NCBI RefSeq assembly: GCF_016097555.1
Contig: NC_054704.1
Location: 48,057,827-48,121,826, forward strand
Direction: 5' to 3'
DNA: 64,000 nt
Source: Gigantopelta aegis
Lineage: Eukaryota; Mollusca; Gastropoda; Neomphalida; Peltospiridae
The notes below the pieces were generated by a model that did no database searches, was not told the DNA's origin, and saw nothing but the letters and a program-made list of their open reading frames with translations. The position numbers were made by a program, and so were the translations under genes. Positions 1 to 12,000 of this stretch are shown here, one piece after another (position 1 is the first letter of the stretch; each line of letters opens with the position of its first letter).

Positions 1-3000
1 CAAACAAATCAAGAAAAAGTTATGACATAGAAAAGTCTGTCGCTGTGACTTCCGATACAAATTCATCTGGTGATGCTGAAAAATCATTCCCCAAAGATGA
101 TGGCACTTCAGCCTATGCACTGATTGATGAAGCAGCAGATAACTCCACTTCATCTGAGTCTGCTATTGATAAAGTTTATTCACACACAAAAAGATCATCA
201 AGAAAAAGTAGAAAATCACAAATAGATGCTAAAAATGGTGATGAAGAAAAATCTCTTAATGTTGTTACTACTGCTTTGGAAATGGAGAGTATTGAATCAA
301 AGGAGTCGGCCATAGCTGAAGAACAAAGCCCTGACAAGAAATGGAACCCTGTCCGCCCCATTATGTATACAGATATTGAGGAACAAAATGGAAGCAATGA
401 TGTAACTACGGTTCGTGAAGAGGATACAGTGAACAGTAAATCTGAGGACACTGTTTTCCATGGTACACCGATTAAACGATCTAGAAGGAAATCAACATCT
501 TCTGTTGACCAATTTCAAGAGCCTGGAGAGCCCATGTCCACGAGAAAGAGTACACGCAAGAGGAGGAAGACAACAGCATGTGATATTCCACCAGAACTAC
601 GCAGTCCTGATCAATGGTAACTTATCATTTGTTTAAAAAGACGAAAGCAGGCCTGCGCAAATTAAAAATTGGCATAACCTAAGAAGGGGTTATGCCAAAA
701 GATTTTGCATAACCTATTTTGGTTTGCATAACCTGGGTTTTTTTCTTTATAATTTAAAAAAACTATATGTATACAAATGTTTTAAGAGATTTAAAAATAA
801 TAATAATTACTGATTATTGTAATAAATTACCAAATATAGTGAATGTCAGGACCTATTGTATAAAACACGTGTGCATAACTGTGAATAAATAAGAATTGAC
901 GGCAAGGCAATCTCTTACCATTAATTTAATAATGTTAGTCTTTTATGTGTATATAATGTTATGACATTCAGTCTGAAGTGGGAGACTGTGCCATCATCCT
1001 CATCTGAGGAACAGTGTCACTGTCATTATCACTGACACTGTTGTCACTGTCATTATCACTGACACTGTTGTCACTGTCATTATCACTGACACTGTTGTCA
1101 CTGTCATTATCACTGACACTGTTGTCACTGTCATTATCACTGACACTGTTGTCAATGTCACTGACACTGTTGTCACTGTCATTATCACTGACACTGTTGT
1201 CAATGTCACTATCACTGACACTGTTGTCACTATCACTGGCACTGTTGTCAATGTCACTATCACTGACACTGTTGTCACTGTCACTATCACTGACACTGTT
1301 GTCACTGTCACTATCACTGACACTGTTGTCAATGTCACTATCACTGACACTGTTGTCACTGTCATTATCACTGACACTGTTGTCACTGTCACTATCACTG
1401 ACACTGTTGTCACTGTCATTATCACTGACACTGTTGTCACTGTCATTATCACTGACACTGTTGTCACTGTCATTATCACTGACACTGTTGTCACTGTCAT
1501 TATCACTGACACTGTTGTCAATGTCACTATCACTGACACTGTTGTCAATGTCACTATCACTGACACTGTTGTCACTGTCATTATCACTGACACTGTTGTC
1601 AATGTCACTATCCGATTCGGAATTACAGTTAATAATAGGGTTACTGTGACTGGTTTACCCTAGTTGCTCATCCAGTTCAAGATTGTAATGATTATCACAA
1701 TATCACCATTTTTGATTGGTTAAATTCGGCTATAACGCCTTCTAACAACCAATGGGAATGCACCTATTTTGCAAGATATTTATACAAACTTGACTGGTTA
1801 CGTTACACGCTACGCAAAAAGCACTGCACATTGGGAACAAGTCTAATGTTTGTACTCGCGATAAAAATATTTTGGTACTTTACTAATCATTCAGTAAATT
1901 TTACACGAATGGTAAATCGGTTATGCCAAATAAAATGGCATAACCGATGCACAAACGAAACGGTAGTTTGTGCAGGCCTGCGAAATAAAAATATTTCCAT
2001 ATCTTTTTTATTATGTACTTGATTTCATTTGCGGAATTTTCATTTTTGTCATACCTGTGTACAAGAAATATACATATCTTTTGATAATGTACTTTATTTC
2101 ATTTGGGGAATTAATTTTTTTTTTTGATACCTATGTACATTTTAAAATTATTTTGAGTTCACATGAGTTTTGACATGATGAAATTGTTGTTTCTTGTACA
2201 CTGAGTGGTATTGCACTATTGTTACTGCCCTCAAAATTCAGATCATCTTGTGATGGCAATTTCGAACAATAAATAAAGTAAATATCTGATCACAGCAAAA
2301 ATGCTGTTGCAGATCACAATTTGGGTTTTCAGTTATCATCGCCAACTGAGGGCTGCTGTTATTGTTTTAATAAAAATTAACTTAATGCAGTTTAATAAAG
2401 ACGACAATAACAACCTACCAGTACACAGTTTCTATGGGAAATAAACATTTCAGAGATGAAAATTTCTAACCATTCAAAATTGTTTTCAGGATACAAGTTT
2501 TGGAATCAAGTCCCATGGTTGAAATGTCAAGAAGGACACTAAAATCAAAAACTCCTCCAGGTAACCTGTCCAAGCATAAGTTGGCTTAAAAAGAAACAGT
2601 GGATTTGATGATCAGGCTGTAAATTTAGCATTATTCCATTCTTCCTCAAATCCCAGATTTTGTGTTGGAAGTGTAACATTATGAGTCCCAAAATATCTGT
2701 ATTACATCATTTAACATGGGTGTGGAAGTTAGCTCAGTCCGGTGAGTGCTCGCTTGAGGTGCTTGTGGCGCATGATCGAACCACCTCAGTGAATCCATTC
2801 GACTGATTAGATTTTTTCTCATTCCAACCAGTGCACCACAACTGGTATGTCCTTTCCTATCTGGAAAAGTGCATATGAAAGATCCCTTGCTGCATTTGGA
2901 AAAATTTAGAGGGTTTCTTCTGATGACTGTCAGAATTATCAAATGTTTGACATCTAATAGCCGATGATTAGTTGATCAATGTGCTCTAGTTGTGTCGTTA

Positions 3001-6000
3001 AACAAAACAAACTTTAACATTTCATTTAATTATTCCAGAGGAATCCTAAATTTAAAAAAAAAGAAGTTAAATCTCCAAATTAAGTGCCTTGTAATGAAAA
3101 GTACATTAACTTTAAGACAACCAATGCCCTACAACTAGTCATCAAGGACCATGGTATCTGCTGGTGCTCTTCTATATGTAAGTGATTATAAAAGAATCCT
3201 TTATGCTATTTGTTGGACGCAGACCTAGTGTCAAAATAACCATACGTATGACACCAAATAGTAATTTGTCTTAAACAAATATTTCTTTCCTTTTCATAAA
3301 ACAAATATTTCTTTCCTTTTCATAAAGACAAATTCTCACAACTTTCATTAAAGTTTAAAATATATTTCTGGAAATGAATAGATTGTTTGCAAAAACTAAT
3401 AACCACATCACAACACCAACCAAAGATCAATTATTTCTATGTTCTGTTTGTAAAATAACAAATTTATTGAACTATGAAATGTCTAAAATGTGTGCTAACA
3501 TGTACAGATTTGATCAGTTTTGTAGTGTTATGAAAGAAATCAAGATTACTTTTATCTGATTTTGACGTATCTCCGAACTAAACAGAAAACACTATTGATT
3601 TTTTTTTTATTTATATATATTTTTTCAGAAAAAGCCATCCCAATAGAGCCACTGAATTTTGATGATTTTGATGACGAGATTCCAAATGTCATCAATCCTT
3701 TCTCTGGAATGCTAATGCCAACTGAAAATGCTGTGCCCATGGATGTTGATTTGAAAGGTTTGTTAACTTATTTGTGTGACTTGGGCACTGAATGAAGACA
3801 CAAAGAGATGGGCCTGTGTAAACTTGTGTCTGCTGTCTATATATGCATACACATCAGCCACATTGTAAACTGTGGGATCCCCAGGGACCCATTTAGACAT
3901 TTCTGGTTGGATTTATTACTGTTATGGTCAAATGAATATTGACACGAATGTAAGCCAATCATTTTTAATTTCCTGACAATACTGGATTGGTTTTGAATTT
4001 ATTTCACTGGTAGCTACACAAATTTCAGAGTTTGCTACACAACTGTAAAACATTAAATAGTTGTAACTACTCAATTTTCAACTGATCACCAACTTTCGCT
4101 AATCAAAATGGTACCTGGTAGTAGACCAATATGGTTTTGCTGTGGTTTTTATTTATCATTTCTTTTTCCCCCCCCCCCCCATTAAAACATTAAAAAGCTT
4201 TATTTTATTATTGAAGTAATTTTGGTTCCATTTTCATTAGAAGCTGGTCCTTCCGAAGACATCGTAACTGAATCTAGTGGAGAACACAATGTTAAATATT
4301 TCCGTAACCTTTTGGTAACGGAGACAGCACGCCTACAGAATTACTGTGCAACATGGGACTCGATGGACCACTCCAACTCTGGCATTACTGAAGAATGTAA
4401 GATGAATATTATTACTGTTAGTTATTTATTGGAAGAAAAAAAAATGTATATACAGTGATAGAAATAAGCAAAATTGTTCACTAGTCGATTGGACAATTAC
4501 ATTTGGAAATCTACTTGTCCACCAATATTTTCACTTGTTCAAATTCATGGTTTGTTTCGTACAAGTGCAAGGACGATATTTTTACTGCTTAAAATGAAAC
4601 TACAGTGAAACTCCTAAACTGGACACCCTCAGGACCAAGTAAAAAGTGTGGTTTTAAGTGGTATCCGGTTTAGAGAGGTTCTCTTCTGCACAGATATTTA
4701 AAAAGGGACCATGAAACATGTCCGGTTTACAGAGGGTCCAGTTTTGAGAGGTTTCACTGTACACAGAAATTTTTTACTTGTCTATGGGACAAGCACTGAG
4801 GTAAATGTGTTTGTCCAAGCACATTTTCACTTAGGACAAATGGACAAGTGCTTATTTTGAACACTGATATATATTTTAGCAGAACCTTGTAAATTTGTAA
4901 TTAATATAGATAGTGTGATGGTGCTTTTGGTAAACTAAAATTTTTAGCAAAACCTTTTTCCATTTTATTCTTTTAAATGGTTTGCGAAATTGCCCTGTGA
5001 ATTTTAATTATATTTTTAAAGTATTACACTATATGATGAGATCATAAACACTTCCTTATCGCTTACATACTTAATGTTTAAACCTGATTTTTATTGTTAT
5101 TATTTTTTTAAAATTATTAAATGAGATAATGCATACAAAGAATGAGTAACTGAATGCATTATATATTTAATGAAAAATTAAATTATTCATATTTGTTCCT
5201 GGTGTTAAAATCTTATTTTTCATACAGCTGAAGGTCAGATTCGTACTGTAATAGGTCAGGCTCAGCTGCTTATAGATCAAAGATTTAAACAGTTTCGAGG
5301 TTTAGTTGACGACTGTGAGTTTAAGCGAGGGGAGAAGGAAACGACCTGTACAGACCTTCAGGGATTCTGGGATATGATTTTCTTCCAGGTATGTTTTTTA
5401 CTATTAACCTTTAGACTATTGGATTAATTTTTGACAAAAATCATGTTGAGTGGGTACAAGTTTATAAATTTTACTCTCATATATTCATTTAAATGTTTTA
5501 TAAATACATAAAATAAAGTTCATATTTGAATCGGTAAGTATTATTTTTGTGTATTTTTGTAATTTTTATGTTATTTTAGATCAGTTATTGTTGATTAAAA
5601 AAGTCACGTTTACTTAAGGGCATTTGTGGCCAGCTGTCCAGTATTTATGTCCATTATTCCCAATAACAGTGGCTTCCTGACCAGAATTAAAAAAACAAAA
5701 ACGAACTATGATTCATATCCCAATATATTGTGATTTTCGTTGTGGGTAAAACGATCAAATTTATTATCAAAATAGCTGTCACAATCGGCTATCGATCCCT
5801 GAAAATGACTGCGACGTGCCGCCATTGTTGTCAAGCAAAAATACTTGTCGAAAACCACTTTTTGAACTCAAAATTTCAAGCCATTTTACAGTGAAAAATC
5901 TAATTTTAAAGACACAGGAAGCTAAGTTGTCTTTTGTTTCCTGTTACTAAATTGTTTCTGGTGACTGTCGTGTGCAAAACGGCGGGAAATATGAATTGGG

Positions 6001-9000
6001 GAATGCACTGTATACAGTGTACAGTATGTCGACTGGCGTGACGTCGGGCGAGATATCTCGCCTGCAGTAATCAGAAGGTTAAAGCAGAGATTTATAAATT
6101 TTTTGATTTAACATAGGTTAACATTTATACTATAAAAAATGGTGTCATCTCGTACACGAGAAGTTGTTTTTATTTTTGGTTGGATGTGTGGGTTTTTCCA
6201 TCTGATTTTAATAATTTGGTGTGCAAATTGGTAGGATAACTCTGAAGTTAGTAACATTTACTACTTACATTTATTGTCTGCTATATAGCATTTTTTGGGA
6301 AAATTATTGTTTACCCTACTGCAAATGAGAAAATCTATGTATTGTTCATTTAAATGGTGTATGGAAATACATTGGTTGCAGGGCTAGTTCTGGGTGATCA
6401 GAAAATTTCGCCAAATTATCAATTTTTTTTAAAACAGAGCTATTTTCCATCAAAATGTAAAACAGAGCTATTTTCCAACAAAATGTAAATTATAACATGA
6501 ATTTGGCGAGTGGCAGAGCTAGCCCTGGGTTGGATAATGATGCTGTTGCTCTAATAGTTTATAATAATTGTTTATTGTACAATGTTTGATAATTCTGAGT
6601 CATATTCTGCTCCATATCTGTGCTAATAAAGTGCTATTTAAAAGAATACACACAGCATGATGTCTAAGGGATACTATCTATTGTATAGTAATCATTTAAT
6701 GCACCAAAGATACAAATAGACATTGGTTGTCTAACTCACGATCACTTTACCCTATCGTCTGCTAAACTTTCTGTACATAATATATCACGCATGCTCATGT
6801 GAAGAACAAAAGTTTAAAAACAAATGTATCTATAACGAATTCAGACAATCTAAGCCAGAGTTTGAAGAAGTAATATGGGAAGTAAACATGATTTGTTTCG
6901 CAATCCAGTTGTACTAATTACTTAGGTATTAATAACTAATGATTTCATATGCATGTTCAACTTGTTTCTGCTTACTAGGGCACAATATTTTGTACCCGCC
7001 AGGACTACTACTTTTTAACAAATGGTCGCTTGAGAACAAAAGTTACTGGTAAATGCAAGTATTTTACTCGCCATGTAGAGCCCTGGTTGTTCTGCAGCTG
7101 TTGACGAACATTTATTGGTTCTCCCCGACATTGTAAATATTTGACACATTCCCTTCATTCACATTCATAAAACAAACTCAACACAAATTGGACAAATCTT
7201 TCAGAAATTTCTCTTAACAATCCATCAAAATGGTCACAGCTACAACTAACGGAGATGGTGTCTCCATTACTTCATTTGGTAATCACCTGATTCAAATAAT
7301 AGTGAATGAAATTTTGCATTCTTATGCATTATAACAATCTGATTAAAATTAGCTCTACTGGGTCTACCAGTAGATCTAACAGCATTGCGTGGACTCTCAT
7401 TCCATTTCATCTATAAATAACAATTTAAATATCGACCAATTACACTTTTATATCGTTATTTGGGAGCATACAAATTCTAAAAATATCGTGCGAGACTATT
7501 TATGCAATATGCGAACTTGTTGGTCTGTTTCAACATTGAAAAAAACGGGGAAAAGTGCAGTAATAAACTCTCGATTGTATACTAGTATAAGCAGATTTTA
7601 TGGCTATACCATTATGTTTTTTTGTTTGTTTTTTCGTCTTGAAACGAATTTTATGTAAAATTTTATATTGCAATTAGTTTCCGGCATACTTCGTAATTCA
7701 CCCGAATCATTTCGTATACCCTCGGCATAATCCCAAATGTTTTCAAATTCTTTTCAAATCACTGGCATGATTTTGCAAGTACGGTTTTAATTGGTCGAAT
7801 GAATGGTCAACTGGACATGAGCTCCAATGGGCTGCTGTTAGATCCACATGTAATACTGGAGCTAATTTTAATTAGATTGGCGACATAAGTGTCAATGAAG
7901 TTTACACAAACAATATTACAAGCATATTTAAAACTAAACAAAACAAATTGAGACATTTACTGTTAAATCATGCATATACCTTTAAATATAAAATTTGATC
8001 ACAATTTTTGGTTCATGCAAGTATGAACCAAAAAAACAATATGCACATCGATTTTTCAATTCATACTTGCATGAACCAAAACATACTTTTGGTCAATTCT
8101 TAAATAATGTATTGAATACAGTGTTAGTTTAATGTATTCATTTAATGTATTGAATACAGTGTTATATACTTTTTCATTTTCTTTTGAAGGTGGAAGATGT
8201 TGACAAGAAATTCGAGCAGCTTCACAAACTGAAAGACAAAAATTGGGTGGTTGAAAAGATTGTTGAAAAGAAGAAAATTGTCAAGGTGTTTATATTTTAG
8301 TTTCAGATTTAATTGTCAGCTGAAATTATGGCTGTGTACATAGAACTCACAATCCAATTTAACATACTTTTTACCAGTTTAAGCCATTATTTTTTATTAT
8401 TATTCCATTATGTCTACCGAACCATGGAGAAACCAAAACTATTGATAAATATCATCAGTACTCTTGGTCATTCAGAAATTGTATCTAGATGTTTTGTTAC
8501 AACATAGAAATGTACTTCTGCACTAAAATAAATTGAAGAACCTATGGACATACATCTTATTATAAAAAAAATTTAATTTTAGAAAAAGCCAGTTGCTACA
8601 AAAACGACAAAACCAGCTGTTTCAAAATTTGCCCGTTTCCGAGCGGAAATTAAGAAGAATAAGGCACTGAATGACGGAGATAATCCTGATGAGAAGACTG
8701 CTGACTCATTCAAAGTATTCGACGCTGGATTCTTTAAAGTGCAAAGTCCAGTAAAAAGTCCAGCACAACATTGTAGAGGTTTGAATTACTTTTATGAAAT
8801 AAGATGTTTGATTATTTTACATTTCATCCACAATTCATGTTTTTGTTTTGTAATATAAGCTAGTTTTTGTCAGTTTAGTTTGAATATGTACAGCAGTTTT
8901 ATATTTTTTATTTGTGTTAATTCTAAAGCAAGAATTATGTCACATTCTGGGAATTGTTTTTTTTTTTACTGTGGTATTTCCACGTTCAACTTTTACGTTT

Positions 9001-12000
9001 TCCTTTTCTTTCTTTTTTCAATGTAATTTGCTAATAGATAATATAGGGAAAACAATTGTAAGCTGTAACATGTAATGACTTGAGGTAGGATTTCTCGTAT
9101 AATATTAATACCTAAATGTACTTGTTTTATATAATGTAGGGTTGTAACCTCATTTGTAATATTTTCTATCTCATATAATTATTAATATATCATCACTGGC
9201 CTCAGTGGCGTCGTGGCAGGCCATCGGTCTACAGGCTGGTAGGTACTGGGTTCGGATCCCAGTCGAGGCATGGGATTTTTAATCCAGATACCGACTCCAA
9301 ACCCTGAGCGAGTGCTCCGCAAGGCTCAATGGGTAGGTGTAAACCGCTTGCTCCGACCAGTGATCCATAACTGGTTCAACAAAGGCCATGGTTTGTGCTA
9401 TCCTGCCTGTGGGAAGCGCAAATAAAAGATCCCTTGCTGCTAATCGGAAGAGTAGCCCATGTAGTGGCGACAGCGGGTTTCCTCTCAAAATCTGTGTGGT
9501 CCTTAACCATATGTCTGACGCTATATAACCATAAATAAAATGTGTTGAGTGCATCATTAAATAAAACATTTCTTTCTTTCTTTCTTTCTTTCTTTCTATT
9601 ACTATATCACTAATAAAGCAATAAAGCATGCTATATTTGATGTTCTTGTTCTGTCCTTCCGCTAACAAGCAACAACTTAATTTTATTATTATTATTTTGT
9701 TTTTCTAGGCCCCCCAGGGACATCACAACAAGTACCTACAAAAGACACTGAGACATTTGAAGTTAATTCAGCCGATACCGGCACGAAAGAAGAACACATA
9801 GATTTACCTTTGTCAAAAACACAGTTAACTAAAACCCCAAACCGCAGGAGTTATGCCCCTTCAGTCCCAAGTCCACTTCTCCGAGACATTACGCCAAAGC
9901 ATGGCAGTCGAAAAACTCTGGCTCTTGGATGCCTTTCGGTTCCACGGAAATTGATAGAGGGCCAGACTGAGGGTAAAGAGAACACTCCAGCTCCTGAACC
10001 ACAGACAACAAGTATCCTTTCCTCGGCCACCAAGTCTGCCATCACTCCAAGGAGGTAAAACATATGTCTAGATGTTAGCAGACCTCGATGTAAAAACAAA
10101 TAGAGGGGAATCATTAATTGGTCCCAAAACTAAGATTACGGGGAACCATTTAAGATAGTTTTGGTTTGTTTTGTTTAATGACACCACTAGAGCATATTGA
10201 TTTATTAATCATTGGCTATTGGATGTCAAACATTTGGTAATTCTGATATATAGTCTTAAAGAGGAAACGAAATACATTTTTCTATAAGTAGCAGGAGATC
10301 TTTTATATGCACCATCCCACAGACAGGATAGCACATACTACTGCCTTTTATGTACTCGTGCACTGGCTGCAATGACAAATAGCCCTATGGCCCCACAAAC
10401 GGGGATCGATTCTAGACTGACCGTGCATCAAGCAAGCACGTTGCCACTGTACTACATCACGCCCGCCTCCACCCCACCCCCCTTAAGATATAAACATATT
10501 CAGCATTGATATTTAATCATTATGTAGTTAAGTGAGCTGAAAATTACTTTCCTTGAACTAGTCTCACAGGAGTTTTGAGGAGCCAGAGTGATAGTTTTAA
10601 GTCTGTGTTAGTTAATTCTTTTCACCCATCTCGGAATGTAACTACTTAAAATGGCATTCCCACCAAAAAGTATTCATTGACCCACTTTTTTTTTTTTTTT
10701 TTTTTTTTTTTCAAATTGAATACTATCATAATTATAATTATAATTATTATAATAATTATAATTATTATTATTATTATTATTATTATTATTTATCATCATT
10801 ATTGTTATTGTTGTTGTCATTGTAGTAGTAGTAGTAGTATTGGTATGCACTGTTTGTGTATTTCCTTAAATTAATGGGACATTTGTATTAATTTCGTTCT
10901 TAATTTAAATACATTATGCAAACATTTGAGATGCATTAATAATAAGACCTGTTGATTTAAGTGAAGACGAGAATTAAGCTAAATTGATACGATTATATTT
11001 AATCGAAATAACCTATACCAAGGCTATATTCGTACATTCGGTTACTTCCGTGACCGACTAAGCTGTTCGGTGGTAGCTAATCAGGGGAAGGAACTCTATT
11101 ACAAAAGCTTTTTCCATAATTTCTCGATGTTTTTCGGAAGGGAATTACATGTGCAAAATGTATCGTATAATAGTACGTAAACAATGTGCAAGAAAGGAAA
11201 TACTCTTGTTTGGTGATGTTGTCCTCTTTTATTTCTACTTCTTTTTTTATTTTTTTATTTTTTTTCAGTTTAAGAGAGAGAAAAATTAGGGTCGGGGGGG
11301 GGGGGGGGTAAACTAAGGACAGTCGGTCGACTGGAAACACACCTATTTTTTTGTTTGGCCTTAGATCGTTTGTCGTTTCTGTTGCATATTGTGCCTATTT
11401 AGCTAGTTGGCTAAATTATGTGTAATAACACACTTCACGTCATTTTGCAATTTTCAGGAGAAGTATTCGGATTAGAAACTTGCCTACTGATGACAATGCC
11501 TCTGGTAGATCCACATTGTTTGATGGCGAGTTGAGAAAGTATCTTGAGCCATCAAGTGTGGATACTGATTCTGGTGCTTCTCCAGTCTCTAGTGGTAATC
11601 ACGGTTTAGCTGTCATCAAGTCTTTTGTTGTTTATTAGTGATGTTTCAATGGTTGATTATGATTTATAAAAAATGATCGGTTTGGCTCTACTGATGATCG
11701 ATTATAAAAATTAATTAATTAATGGTGTGGAAAATGTTTAACTGTAATACCTCTACTTTACAGGATAGAACTAATATAAATATGATGGGGTTGTTGTTTG
11801 TTTTCATGTTTACGTAAAGAAAAATGATATTAAATAGTTATTAATGGTAAAATTAGCAATTTATAGGGTTTTTTCCATTGAACACGACAATAGGTGCCAG
11901 GTGTATAATTTAAATACTTCTTTTGTTAATTTAATTCTTAACAATTGTTTTACTTGAAAGCTGGTCAGTTGGTTCAAACTGATTTTAACTGATGATCGAT

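Noticed and set aside
1000..1649. Long ORFs on both strands (about 200 residues each)
   Set aside because: They are read-through of a 27-bp repeat whose length is a multiple of three; no conserved protein.
9198..9260. tRNA-like A and B boxes, here and in other SINE heads
   Set aside because: They belong to SINE heads; no complete cloverleaf was found, so no tRNA gene is called.
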